From the NCBI GenBank assembly GCA_041920565.1, contig JBHGXS010000071.1, positions 1-64,000 of the forward strand: a stretch of 64,000 nt of DNA, given 5' to 3'. A program made the position numbers and the translations under genes. This DNA is from JAGHKQ01 sp041920565. Lineage in GTDB: Bacteria > Bacillota > Bacilli > Bacillales > Bacillaceae_G. The notes under the pieces are model-generated. The model did no database searches, was not told the origin of the DNA, and was given only the letters and a program-made list of their open reading frames with translations. Below are positions 48,441 through 57,230 of this stretch, one piece after another; positions within the stretch are counted from its first letter, which is position 1; every line of letters begins with the position of its first letter.

Positions 48441-50147
48441 GATGCTTTGTACAAGCTCCACAACTTCTTCAGCTGTAGACATATTTAACGCTTTTTGTGC
48501 TAATTCTTCCATTTTTGCTTTGGAAAGCTTGCGGATTTGCGTACGTGCCGGAAGAACGGATGTCGCGCTCATGCTGAACTCGTCTAAACCAAGTCCAATC
48601 AGTAACGGAATTGCTAACGGATCGCCGCCCATTTCTCCGCACATGCCTGCCCATTTTCCTTCTTTATGCGCAGCGTCGATAACCATCTTCACAAGACGCA
48701 AGATAGCCGGGTTGTATGGCTGATACAAGTAAGATACTTGTTCGTTCATACGGTCCGCTGCCATTGTGTATTGAATTAAGTCGTTTGTTCCGATAGAGAA
48801 GAAATCCACTTCTTTCGCGAATTGGTCGGCAAGCACCGCAGAAGACGGAATTTCCACCATCATTCCTACTTCAATGCTATCAGACACTTGCACGCCGGAC
48901 GCAACAAGTTTGTCCTTTTCTTCTAGTAAAATTGCTTTCGCTTGACGGAATTCGTTCAGCGTCGCAATCATCGGGAACATGATTTTCAAGTTTCCGTAGA
49001 CACTTGCACGCAATAATGCACGCAATTGTGTGCGGAAGATGTCTTGCTCTTCTAAGCAAAGACGGATTGCACGATACCCTAAGAACGGGTTCATTTCTTT
49101 CGGTAAATGTAAGTATGGCAGTTCTTTGTCACCGCCGATGTCTAACGTACGAACGACAACCGGCTTTCCTTCCATGCGCTCAAGAACGATTTTATAGGCT
49201 TCGAATTGCTCTTCCTCTGTTGGAAGATTGTCGCGGCCCATGTACAAGAATTCTGTACGGTATAAGCCCACGCCTTCTCCACCGTTATCAAGGACGCCTT
49301 GCACATCGTTTGGTGTGCCGATGTTCGCAACAAGCTCTACATGGTGACCGTCTTCTGTTACAGTCGCTTCATTTTTCAGCTTCGCCCATTCCGCTTTTTG
49401 CGCTTCAAACTGAGCTTTCTTTTCTTCATACTCGCGAAGAACATCCTCAGATGGATTTATGATAACGTTCCCATCTAAACCATCAACGATTACGATGTCA
49501 CCGTTTTGGATTTTTGCGGTTACTTCTTTTGTACCAACAACAGCCGGAATTTCCATTGAGCGAGCCATAATCGCAGAGTGAGACGTGCGTCCGCCGATAT
49601 CAGTCGTAAATCCTTTTGCATATTTACGATTCAACTGAGCAGTATCAGACGGAGTCAAGTCTTCTGCGATAATGATTACTTCTTCGGAAATTGTGCTTGG
49701 GTTGGCAAAGCTCACACCAAGTAAATGAGCTAGTACACGCTTTGTTACGTCACGGATGTCAGCAGCACGTTCCTTCATGTACTCGTTATCCATGCTTTCA
49801 AACAAGTTCACGAACATCGTTGCTACTTCATCCATTGCAGCTTCTGCGTTAACGTTCTCATTTTGAATTTTATCTTTTACAGGGTTCACAAGCTCCGGAT
49901 CGTTTAAAACTAAAAGATGCGCCTCAAAGATGGCCGCTTTGTCTGCGCCAAGTTCAGCGAAAGCGCGATCTTTAATCGCTTCCAGTTCTGCTTTTGACTT
50001 TGCTAAAGCAGCATCTAAACGAGCGATTTCAGCGCTTGTATCAGCGATTGATTTTTTTTCGATGGTTAAATCAGGGTTTTCTAAACGGAATGCCTTAGCA
50101 ATGGCAATTCCGCTAGATGCGGCAATACCCTTGATGTTCAAAGTCAT
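48438..50147 (-). CDS. ptsI: PTS enzyme I
   Basis: 569 residues. Takes phosphate from PEP to its active histidine in GGRTSHSAIMARSMEIPA and passes it to HPr. The PEP-binding C-terminal barrel shows MVEIPSSAVLADQFAKE, FSIGTNDLIQYTMAADR and CGEMGGDPLAIPLLIGLG. Length fits the family. It overlaps the ptsH stop by 1 bp (TAATG), so the pair is translationally coupled and shares the ptsH promoter. Confidence 0.98.
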   Translation of the reverse strand: MTLNIKGIAASSGIAIAKAFRLENPDLTIEKKSIADTSAEIARLDAALAKSKAELEAIKDRAFAELGADKAAIFEAHLLVLNDPELVNPVKDKIQNENVNAEAAMDEVATMFVNLFESMDNEYMKERAADIRDVTKRVLAHLLGVSFANPSTISEEVIIIAEDLTPSDTAQLNRKYAKGFTTDIGGRTSHSAIMARSMEIPAVVGTKEVTAKIQNGDIVIVDGLDGNVIINPSEDVLREYEEKKAQFEAQKAEWAKLKNEATVTEDGHHVELVANIGTPNDVQGVLDNGGEGVGLYRTEFLYMGRDNLPTEEEQFEAYKIVLERMEGKPVVVRTLDIGGDKELPYLHLPKEMNPFLGYRAIRLCLEEQDIFRTQLRALLRASVYGNLKIMFPMIATLNEFRQAKAILLEEKDKLVASGVQVSDSIEVGMMVEIPSSAVLADQFAKEVDFFSIGTNDLIQYTMAADRMNEQVSYLYQPYNPAILRLVKMVIDAAHKEGKWAGMCGEMGGDPLAIPLLIGLGLDEFSMSATSVLPARTQIRKLSKAKMEELAQKALNMSTAEEVVELVQSI

Positions 50148-50410
50148 TATTCGCCTAAACCTTCTTTTTTCATTGTTTCTTCAATAGCTGCTAATGCTTG
50201 AGCCGCATCATCACCATTTGCAGTAATTTTGATTTCTGTTCCTTGTTGAATTCCAAGTGACATAACGCCCATGATGGATTTTAAGTTTACAGTTTTTCCG
50301 TTGTATTCTAAGTTGATGTCAGCGCTGAATTTGCTTGCAGTGTTTACTAAAAGAGTAGCCGGACGAGCGTGAATTCCAGAATCAGCAGTAACTTTAAAGA
50401 TTTTTTCCAT
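50147..50410 (-). CDS. ptsH: HPr phosphocarrier protein
   Basis: 87 residues from the ATG at 50410; AAAGGAGATTGATAG is upstream and an earlier in-frame ATG is inside that site. The active histidine is in DSGIHARPATLLV (His15) and the HPr-kinase serine in NLKSIMGVMSLGI (Ser46). It carries phosphate to PTS permeases and, as P-Ser46-HPr, is the CcpA corepressor. A sigma-A promoter at 50483-50511 and an overlapping NagR-like operator lie upstream. Confidence 0.97.
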   Translation of the reverse strand: MEKIFKVTADSGIHARPATLLVNTASKFSADINLEYNGKTVNLKSIMGVMSLGIQQGTEIKITANGDDAAQALAAIEETMKKEGLGE

Positions 50411-50448
50411 TTCTATCAATCTCCTTTATTTCCATCATTTACAAATTA

Positions 50449-50464
50449 GGTTGTATAGACAATC
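50449..50464. promoter_or_regulatory. NagR (YvoA)-like operator in the ptsHI leader
   Basis: GGTTGTATAGACAATC shares TGTATAGACAA with the site before nagA and resembles GntR/NagR dre sites. It lies about +12 to +27 downstream of the predicted ptsH transcription start, a roadblock position. Confidence 0.45.
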
Positions 50465-50482
50465 ACCCTGCACCACTACATT

Positions 50483-50511
50483 ATTTTATACAATAGGTAA
50501 TGCAGGGTCAA
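50483..50511 (-). promoter_or_regulatory. Sigma-A promoter of ptsHI
   Basis: On the minus strand TTGACC and TAAAAT are 17 bp apart. Inverted repeats ACCCTGCA/TGCAGGGT (50465, 50501) and AGGTAATG/CATTACCT (50495, 50515) overlap it and could be an operator. Confidence 0.65.
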
Positions 50512-50557
50512 CTACATTACCTACTATAAATTATGAACTTTTTGGGGCGAAATCTTA

Positions 50558-52582
50558 CTATTTAATTTTGATGATGCCCTTTTGTCCTTTTTCAACATTG
50601 TTCTCTGCTTCAAGCACAACCTGTTGTCCTTCAGACAAGTTTGTAAATACAATTGGCGTGATAACAGATGGAGCATTGTTTTTCACAAAGTCTAAATCTA
50701 CTTTCATTAACGGCTGACCTTGTGTTACTTTGTCGCCTTGTGCTACGAACACTTCAAAGCCTTGGCCGTTTAATTTCACTGTATCGATACCGAAGTGGAT
50801 TAAAATCTCACGGCCGCCTGCAGATTGGATGCCTATTGCATGTTTTGTTGGGAATACGTTCACGATTTCACCGTCTACCGGAGATACTACTGTACCGTCC
50901 GTCGGCTCAATCGCAAAACCGTCACCCATCATTTTGCCAGAGAATACTTGATCCGGTACTTCTGTAATTGGTAACAACTTACCTTCGATTGGAGAAGCGA
51001 TCACTTCTTCTGCTTTTACTTCAACAGGAGCTGCCGCTTTTGGCGTTTCCTTCACGATAGTAGGCGTTTTTCCTTTCATGATGTCATGAATTTGGGATTT
51101 CAATGTATCGGATTTTGGTCCGAAGATCGCTTGGATATTGTTGCCCACTTCAAGAACGCCGGCTGCACCAAGTTCTTTTAAGCGTGCTTTGTTAACTTCT
51201 TTTTGATCTTTTACTTGTACACGTAAACGAGTGATACAAGCGTCTAATGAACTGATGTTTTCTTTTCCGCCAAGAGCTGCAAGAATTTCATGAGGAAGCT
51301 CTCCTGCATCAACTGCAGCGCCTTCTTCATCATTATCTGCCATAACCTCACGGCCCGGAGTCATAAGATTCCATTTGCGGATTGCGAAGCGGAAACCAAA
51401 GTAGTAAATCACTGCGAATACTAAACCTACAACTGGCACCCACCACCATGCAGTGCGGTTAGGAAGTACCCCGAATAATAGGAAGTCAATCAGACCGCCT
51501 GAGAATGTCATCCCGATTTTTACGTTTAACAATTGCATCGTCATGAAAGAAAGACCTGCAAAAATCGTGTGAATACCGAACAATACTGGTGCTACGAATA
51601 AGAATGAGAATTCAATCGGCTCAGTGATACCCGTTAAGAACGATGTTAATGCTGCAGAACCTAAAATACCTGCTGCTAACGTCTTGTTTTCCGGACGAGC
51701 TTCATGGTACATCGCTAATGCTGCTGCCGGAAGACCGAACATCATGAACGGGAATTTCCCTACCATGAACGTACCTGCTGTTAATTCAACGCCGTCTTTT
51801 AATTGAGCAAAGAAGATTTTTTGATCACCGCGGATGATATTTCCTGCTTTATCTGTGTACTCTCCGAATTCAAACCAGAATGGAGCATAGAAAATATGGT
51901 GCAAACCAAACGGAATGAGAGCGCGCTCAATTACACCAAAGATAAATGCTGATAGTGTTAAGTTCGCGTTAACCATGTTATGAGAAAATGCATTTAGACC
52001 TGCTTGAACAGGCGGCCAGATGAAGCACATCACGATACCAAGCAATAGCGCAAATGTTGCAGTTGCGATCGGAACGAAGCGCTTCCCTGCAAAGAAACCT
52101 AAATAAGAAGGCAATTCAATATTGAAATATTTTTTATAGCAATACGCTGCCAAAATACCGACGATAATACCGCCAAATACCCCTGTTTGCAATGTTGGAA
52201 TGCCAACCACGTTCGCAAACGATGGGTCTTTTCCAATCATGTCCGGTGTCACAGCTTTGAATACGCTCATCGTTTTGTTCATGATCAAGAAACCAACGAT
52301 GGCCGCAAGACCTGCAACTCCGTCTCCTCCTGCTAATCCTACTGCTACCCCGACTGCAAATAATAATGCAAGGTTACCAAAAATAATGTCACCGGATTGT
52401 TCCATAACTTTAGCAACCAGTACAAACCATTCTGCTTTTAATGCAGGAATGCGGTCTGTAAGAGCTGGGTTTTGGAACGCGTTACCTAATGCAAGTAAAA
52501 TACCTGCTGCCGGCAAAATCGCAACCGGAAGCATTAAAGCTTTACCGACTTTTTGAAGAACACCAAAGATTTTCTTGAACAT
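50558..52582 (-). CDS. ptsG: Glucose-specific PTS permease EIICBA
   Basis: 674 residues from the ATG at 52582 (GGGAGGAAGACCC upstream). EIIC: about ten membrane helices (GVLQKVGKALMLPVAILPAA, FPFMMFGLPAAALAMYHEA). EIIB: phosphocysteine in LDACITRLRVQVKD. EIIA: phosphohistidine in GREILIHFGIDTV near residue 600. It imports and phosphorylates glucose. A RAT/terminator antitermination leader lies upstream, matched by GlcT encoded just before it on the same strand. Confidence 0.97.
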   Translation of the reverse strand: MFKKIFGVLQKVGKALMLPVAILPAAGILLALGNAFQNPALTDRIPALKAEWFVLVAKVMEQSGDIIFGNLALLFAVGVAVGLAGGDGVAGLAAIVGFLIMNKTMSVFKAVTPDMIGKDPSFANVVGIPTLQTGVFGGIIVGILAAYCYKKYFNIELPSYLGFFAGKRFVPIATATFALLLGIVMCFIWPPVQAGLNAFSHNMVNANLTLSAFIFGVIERALIPFGLHHIFYAPFWFEFGEYTDKAGNIIRGDQKIFFAQLKDGVELTAGTFMVGKFPFMMFGLPAAALAMYHEARPENKTLAAGILGSAALTSFLTGITEPIEFSFLFVAPVLFGIHTIFAGLSFMTMQLLNVKIGMTFSGGLIDFLLFGVLPNRTAWWWVPVVGLVFAVIYYFGFRFAIRKWNLMTPGREVMADNDEEGAAVDAGELPHEILAALGGKENISSLDACITRLRVQVKDQKEVNKARLKELGAAGVLEVGNNIQAIFGPKSDTLKSQIHDIMKGKTPTIVKETPKAAAPVEVKAEEVIASPIEGKLLPITEVPDQVFSGKMMGDGFAIEPTDGTVVSPVDGEIVNVFPTKHAIGIQSAGGREILIHFGIDTVKLNGQGFEVFVAQGDKVTQGQPLMKVDLDFVKNNAPSVITPIVFTNLSEGQQVVLEAENNVEKGQKGIIKIK

Positions 52583-52637
52583 TTGGGTCTTCCTCCCTTT
52601 CGTTTTAGTTTTTATCTTGATCAAGTGCTTTCGACAA

Positions 52638-52750
52638 ACAAAAAAGCATGAGCAAAAAAGGGCAGAATTATAGCTATCAAAGGATATTGTATCCTAAAGC
52701 TATCATTCAATACCTCTTCTTCACTCATGCCTGATCGAATCAGTAACACG
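52638..52750 (-). promoter_or_regulatory. GlcT antitermination leader (RAT and terminator) of ptsG
   Basis: On the minus strand the RAT-like CGTGTTACTGATTCGATCAG and GCATGAGTG (52722-52750) resemble the B. subtilis ptsG RAT. A long hairpin uses GGCATGAG and GCTCATGC, the latter followed by TTTTTTGTTT (52638-52650). GlcT binding should block the terminator when glucose is present. Confidence 0.8.
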
Positions 52751-52789
52751 TTAAGAATGAGTTATTAAATTAGCGCGACATAAAGATTT

Positions 52790-52803
52790 AGAAAACGATT
52801 TCT
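52790..52803. promoter_or_regulatory. cre-like site upstream of ptsG
   Basis: AGAAAACGATTTCT fits WGNAANCGNWNNCW throughout, in the gap between glcT and ptsG. CcpA action here is an inference. Confidence 0.45.
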
Positions 52804-52934
52804 TTTTCTCGATTTCGAAATTTGTCGAAAGAACTATCCATCAGTGATTATCATTATACACAGCCAATGTAAGCGATTCAATACCTTTTTTAAATTTTTT
52901 ATTTTTTGATTTTTCGACAAAAAAAGGAACAGCT

Positions 52935-53798
52935 TTATACTGTTTCCTCCACCTCAACCTTGCTTTGCACCAATCGCTGCAAATGCATTGTTAAATATAC
53001 CGTTTCCGCTTCATATACCGGCTTTTGCAGTTGCTTTTGCATCACTTTTACAAGCTTCCAAGCCAAATTATAGCAAACCGGATATTCTTCTTTTAAAATT
53101 TCTGCAAACCGTTTCGGTTCTTCAACAGCCTCTCCGCTTTTCACACGTTCAATGGCAAAATGAAGATGACGGACGAGACGTAAGAAATGAATGCTTTCTT
53201 TGTCCAATTCAATCTCCAATTCATCTTCAATCAATGAAATGAGATGTCCGATCAACCGTGAATTTTGATTGACAGCAGCTAATTCGGAATCGGTTACAGA
53301 ACTGTATATATGCAAGGCAATGAACCCGATTTCTCCTTCGGGCAGCGCGATGTTCAATCGTTTATTAATAAAGTCTACTACTTCAGCAGCAATTTTATAT
53401 TCTTCAGGATACAACGCCTTCGTTTCCAACAGAAACGGGTTATCAATCGCAAAACCTTGCTTCAATCTCTTAATCGCAAAGGCAATATGGTCTGTGAGGG
53501 CAACGTGAATGTGCTCGTTTAGCGGCGACTTGACATGGCTTTGGATGTGCAATAGCACATCGTTCATGACCTCGATGAGCCGTTCGCTCACATGTGGAAC
53601 AAGCATCTTATATTGTTCTCGCTCCCGTTCGTTTTTCAGCACAAACATTTTTTCCACAAGTTCTCCGGACAGCATGTCCTTGGCTTTGCGGCCGAAGCCG
53701 ATTCCTCTGCCGATGACTACCACCTCTCCATGCTCCGGATGTGATGCGATAATAACGTTATTATTTAATGCTTTTTTAACCTCAAGGCTGTCTCTCAT
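52935..53798 (-). CDS. glcT: Transcription antiterminator GlcT
   Basis: 287 residues of the BglG/SacY family. The N-terminal RNA-binding domain (about 1-60, KALNNNVIIASHPEHGEVVVI, IGFGRKAKD) is followed by two PRD domains with HIHVALTDHI-type histidines in LNEHIHVALTDHIAFAIKR and LRLVRHLHFAIER. EIIGlc phosphorylates the PRDs when glucose is absent; unphosphorylated GlcT binds the RAT of ptsG. Same strand as ptsG, with 352 bp between. Confidence 0.95.
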   Translation of the reverse strand: MRDSLEVKKALNNNVIIASHPEHGEVVVIGRGIGFGRKAKDMLSGELVEKMFVLKNEREREQYKMLVPHVSERLIEVMNDVLLHIQSHVKSPLNEHIHVALTDHIAFAIKRLKQGFAIDNPFLLETKALYPEEYKIAAEVVDFINKRLNIALPEGEIGFIALHIYSSVTDSELAAVNQNSRLIGHLISLIEDELEIELDKESIHFLRLVRHLHFAIERVKSGEAVEEPKRFAEILKEEYPVCYNLAWKLVKVMQKQLQKPVYEAETVYLTMHLQRLVQSKVEVEETV

Positions 53799-53985
53799 AA
53801 CACCCCACCTTTTTTACACGCCAGTTGATTTCAATCTTACAAAACGAGAATCGTTTTCGTCAATGAAAATAGTGTGCCATTTTTTCGAATTCTGATTCTT
53901 AGACAAACCTGGTCTAGACAATTATAATGAGAGAGTATTTTTGCCAAGATAACATATAAAAAATGTCGGAGGGAGTCAATGCGAG

Positions 53986-54792
53986 ATGATTAAAATGTTT
54001 GTCAGCGACATAGACGGAACTATGATGCAGCACGGAGGATTAATTGACAAGAACGATGTAGAAGCATTAAAACAGATGAGCGAAGAAGGCGTCATCCTTT
54101 GCTTCGCATCCGGCCGATTGGATAATGAAATCGTCGAGTTAATGAAGGATGTCGGCAACCGCTTCCACCGCATCAGCATCAACGGAGGCTTTATTTATAC
54201 AAATCAAAATAAGCTCCTTTACTCTGCTTCCTTTGATCCTGCTATTTTACCGGAGTTATATCAAATGACAAGAACAGGCAGATTTCTTTCTTATGTCAGC
54301 GATGAGCATGATTACTATATTGAGAAAAAAACATCCGAAGTACTAGAATTAGAGCAGCGAGCAACAATGAAGTCCATCGAAGAACCTCAGCTTGCCGAAA
54401 AAATCGGCAAAACATTGTTCCCGAATAAGTTCAGCATCGGCGGTCTTCAAGAAGATCTATTAGAGCTGCAAAAAGAGGTGGAAGCAAAATTTAAAGGCCG
54501 TGTCAATACATTTATTTCAGCGGAACAGTGCTTGGATATCATGCCGGCGAACGTAAGCAAAGGGGCTGCCATCTCCGTCTTATTAAAAGAGCACGGTGTC
54601 AAGCCCGAAGAAATGGCATGCATCGGCGATTCATACAATGACATCTCCATGTTCAGTTTGACTCCGCACAGCTTTGCGATGATGATTGCGGACGATGCGG
54701 TAAAGCAGCATGCAAAACACGTTGTCAATACTGTAAAAGAAGCCGTCGACTATGTAAGAAACTATAATAAAAAAATACAAGCAGCTCATTAA
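53986..54792 (+). CDS. HAD superfamily Cof-type phosphatase (YkrA-like)
   Basis: 268 residues. HAD IIB phosphatase: motif I in FVSDIDGTMMQHGG, FASGRLDNEIVE, a large C2 cap domain, motif III lysine in NVSKGAAISVLLKE and motif IV CIGDSYNDISMF. Acts on sugar phosphates or nucleotides in related proteins. GGAGGGAGTCAATGCG precedes the ATG. Divergent from glcT. Confidence 0.92.
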   Translation: MIKMFVSDIDGTMMQHGGLIDKNDVEALKQMSEEGVILCFASGRLDNEIVELMKDVGNRFHRISINGGFIYTNQNKLLYSASFDPAILPELYQMTRTGRFLSYVSDEHDYYIEKKTSEVLELEQRATMKSIEEPQLAEKIGKTLFPNKFSIGGLQEDLLELQKEVEAKFKGRVNTFISAEQCLDIMPANVSKGAAISVLLKEHGVKPEEMACIGDSYNDISMFSLTPHSFAMMIADDAVKQHAKHVVNTVKEAVDYVRNYNKKIQAAH

Positions 54793-54798
54793 GCTGGG

Positions 54799-54834
54799 AA
54801 ACACTATTGAATAGTTGTTCAATAGTGTTTTTTA
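54799..54834 (+). terminator. Terminator of the HAD gene
   Basis: AACACTATTGAA and TTCAATAGTGTT pair around TAGTTG and are followed by TTTT. Confidence 0.85.
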
Positions 54835-54888
54835 TAAAAATTGCTAAATTTTAGTCATAATGAATTTCATCTAGAAAGGCATGGTCGT

Positions 54889-55620
54889 ATGGAATCAGCA
54901 ATTATCGGCAGCATCATATCAGCAATGGCAACAGGCGCAGGTGCCATCCCCATTTTATTTTTACGCAACGTGACTCATCGACTGCATGATATTTTGTTAG
55001 CATATACAGCAGGAATAATGGTGTCAGCTTCCATGTTCGGATTAATACCGGAAGCTTTGGGACAATCCAACTTAACTGTGTTTACAATCGGCATTACACT
55101 CGGTACATTGACACTCTTGGCATTGGAGTTTGTTCTCCCTCATGTTGAGATCGAAGAATCACGGTTTACAGAAGGCATTGAAGAAAAAGCGATGCTTGTC
55201 ATTGCAGCTATCACCCTTCACAATTTACCAGAAGGACTGTCAGTCGGAGTCAGCTATGCAAGTGACAATCAATCGTTAGGAGGACTCATCGCCTTTGCCA
55301 TCGGCATACAAAACGCACCAGAAGGCTTTCTCGTGGCTTTATTTTTAGTCAATCAAAATATCGGCAAATGGAAGGCGCTTGGGTTGGCTACATTAACAGG
55401 AGCAGTTGAAATCATTACTTCTCTGTTAGGGTACTTCGCAAGCAGCTACGTCAGCAGCCTGGTTCCATACGGATTGTCATTTGCAGCAGGAGCCATGCTG
55501 TTTATCGTATATAAGGAGTTGATTCCCGAAAGTCACGGAGACGGCAACGCCAGAACTGCCACCGTTTCCTTTATCATCGGGATTGTGACCATGATTTATT
55601 TATTGACGTTATTCAGTTAA
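54889..55620 (+). CDS. ZIP family divalent metal transporter
   Basis: 243 residues with about eight helices, from the ATG at 54889 (AAAGGCATGGTCG upstream); an earlier in-frame ATG is weaker. Two metal-binding ZIP motifs: AAITLHNLPEGLSVGV in helix IV and GIQNAPEGFLVALF in helix V, the latter with the usual histidine replaced by Asn (QNAPEG). It imports zinc or iron. Stands alone. Confidence 0.92.
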   Translation: MESAIIGSIISAMATGAGAIPILFLRNVTHRLHDILLAYTAGIMVSASMFGLIPEALGQSNLTVFTIGITLGTLTLLALEFVLPHVEIEESRFTEGIEEKAMLVIAAITLHNLPEGLSVGVSYASDNQSLGGLIAFAIGIQNAPEGFLVALFLVNQNIGKWKALGLATLTGAVEIITSLLGYFASSYVSSLVPYGLSFAAGAMLFIVYKELIPESHGDGNARTATVSFIIGIVTMIYLLTLFS

Positions 55621-55753
55621 AGGACAGCGAATGCCTTCCCTTTTATTTTGGAAAAATAGTATATTTTTTCTAATTTGACTCACTCTAAACGATTAGGTAA
55701 AGAGTGGGTGTCCCTGAACGCCTGTATGGAAGAAAAAGACATTTTTGCAAATG

Positions 55754-55783
55754 AAAAAGAGCCTGCGGATGCCGGCTCTTTTA
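55754..55783 (-). terminator. Terminator of the nag operon
   Basis: On the minus strand AAGAGCC and GGCTCTT pair around GGCATCCGCA and are followed by TTTCAT, right after nagR. Confidence 0.75.
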
Positions 55784-56512
55784 CTTGTTCCGATTAATTG
55801 TTGTGATGAACTTATACCGGTCGCCGCGGTAAATACATTTTACGTACTCAAGCGGCAAGTCGCCGACTGCGTAGGACACCTGCTCTACGACAAGAACAGG
55901 AGCTTTTTTGTTGATGTTTAAATACCATGCTTCATCTTCCGTTGCAACAGACGCTTCAATCGTTTGTGTTGCGCGGGTGAGCTTATAGCCTAAATTTTGC
56001 TCCAAATGCTCATACAAAGAATACTGCAAAATTTCTTCGTTAATGCCTTTTACTAAAGACGGCGATAAATACGTTGTTTCGAGTGCAATCGGCTCCTCAT
56101 CAGCCAAGCGGATACGGCGCACCTCGTAAACTGGGCTTCCTTCTTCCAGCTGCAGCTTCTGTGCTACTTTAGCCGTGGCGGAAACAATTTGAAAGCTCAG
56201 CAGCTCACTGCTCGGCCGTAATCCCCGTGCCAGCATATCTTCTGTAAAGCCAGTCATGCTTTGCAGCTTTTGCTCTACCTTCGGCAATTGCACAAACGTC
56301 CCGATTCCGCGCTTTCGATGCAAATAACCTTGCTCCACCAAGTTATTAATGGCTTGACGAATCGTCATGCGGCTTACTTCAAATTGTTCGCACAGCTCGT
56401 TTTCAGACGGGATTTTATCTCCCGGTTTCAGCTTCCCTTCGTCAATGCGAGTTTTAACCCATTCTTGAATTTGATAATAAATCGGAAATGGAGAATGCTT
56501 ATCTATGCTCAT
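55781..56512 (-). CDS. nagR: GntR family regulator NagR (YvoA)
   Basis: 243 residues. Winged helix with IPSENELCEQFEVSRMTIRQ and a UTRA ligand domain in the C-terminal two thirds (QSMTGFTEDMLARGLRPSSE, YEVRRIRLADEEPIALETTY). Glucosamine-6-phosphate or GlcNAc-6-P releases NagR from its operators. It overlaps nagB by 14 bp and is last in the nagABR operon. Its candidate operators precede nagA and ptsH. Confidence 0.94.
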   Translation of the reverse strand: MSIDKHSPFPIYYQIQEWVKTRIDEGKLKPGDKIPSENELCEQFEVSRMTIRQAINNLVEQGYLHRKRGIGTFVQLPKVEQKLQSMTGFTEDMLARGLRPSSELLSFQIVSATAKVAQKLQLEEGSPVYEVRRIRLADEEPIALETTYLSPSLVKGINEEILQYSLYEHLEQNLGYKLTRATQTIEASVATEDEAWYLNINKKAPVLVVEQVSYAVGDLPLEYVKCIYRGDRYKFITTINRNK

Positions 56513-57230
56513 TCAAACTCTCCTTACTGCATAAAGATAGTGCTTTCTCATCTGCGATAATTGTTACATTCGGGTGGCGCTGCAATACAGTTGCCGGACA
56601 ATCTTCGCTCACTTCACCTTCAATCATTTGTTTTACTGCTTCTGCCTTTTTTGAGCCCATCGATACAAGCAAAATTTGCTTTGCTTTCATGATGGAAGCA
56701 ATCCCCATTGTAATCGCATGAGTCGGTACATTCTCATCATGCTCAAAGAAGCGGCGGTTTGCTTGACGAGTTGATTCTGTCAACTCGACAATATGTGTCG
56801 TAGATTCAAACGGCGTTCCCGGTTCATTAAATCCGATATGGCCGTTCTCACCAATTCCTAAAATTTGCAAATCTACTTGGTGCGTATCGACGATATTTTC
56901 GTATCGCTTGCACTCCGTTTCTAAATCTTCTGCCATGCCGTCTGGCACGAACGTTTCTTTAAACGGAAGATGATCAAACAATTGCTCCTTCATAAAATAA
57001 TGGTAGCTGTTTTTATCTTCGTAAGGTAAGTTTACGTATTCATCTAAGTTTACAGTCGTAACATGACTTGTATCCAGCTTGTTTTCACGCATAAGAGCAT
57101 AAATGCCGAGCGGTGAACTGCCTGTAGCCATACCTAATGTAACATTGTCCTTTGATTGTACCACGTTTTTAATGATTTCGTATCCTGCTTTTGCCAACTC
57201 TTGCTGATTTTTTACTACAATAATGTTCAT
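56499..57230 (-). CDS. nagB: Glucosamine-6-phosphate deaminase
   Basis: 243 residues. Converts GlcN-6-P to fructose-6-P and ammonia. Motifs: LGMATGSSPLGIYALM (phosphate loop), NLDEYVNL with the proton-transfer Asp, and LGIGENGHIGFNEPG. Short form typical of Bacillus, without the allosteric C-terminal tail of E. coli NagB. Coupled to nagA by an ATGA overlap. Confidence 0.97.
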   Translation of the reverse strand: MNIIVVKNQQELAKAGYEIIKNVVQSKDNVTLGMATGSSPLGIYALMRENKLDTSHVTTVNLDEYVNLPYEDKNSYHYFMKEQLFDHLPFKETFVPDGMAEDLETECKRYENIVDTHQVDLQILGIGENGHIGFNEPGTPFESTTHIVELTESTRQANRRFFEHDENVPTHAITMGIASIMKAKQILLVSMGSKKAEAVKQMIEGEVSEDCPATVLQRHPNVTIIADEKALSLCSKESLNEHR

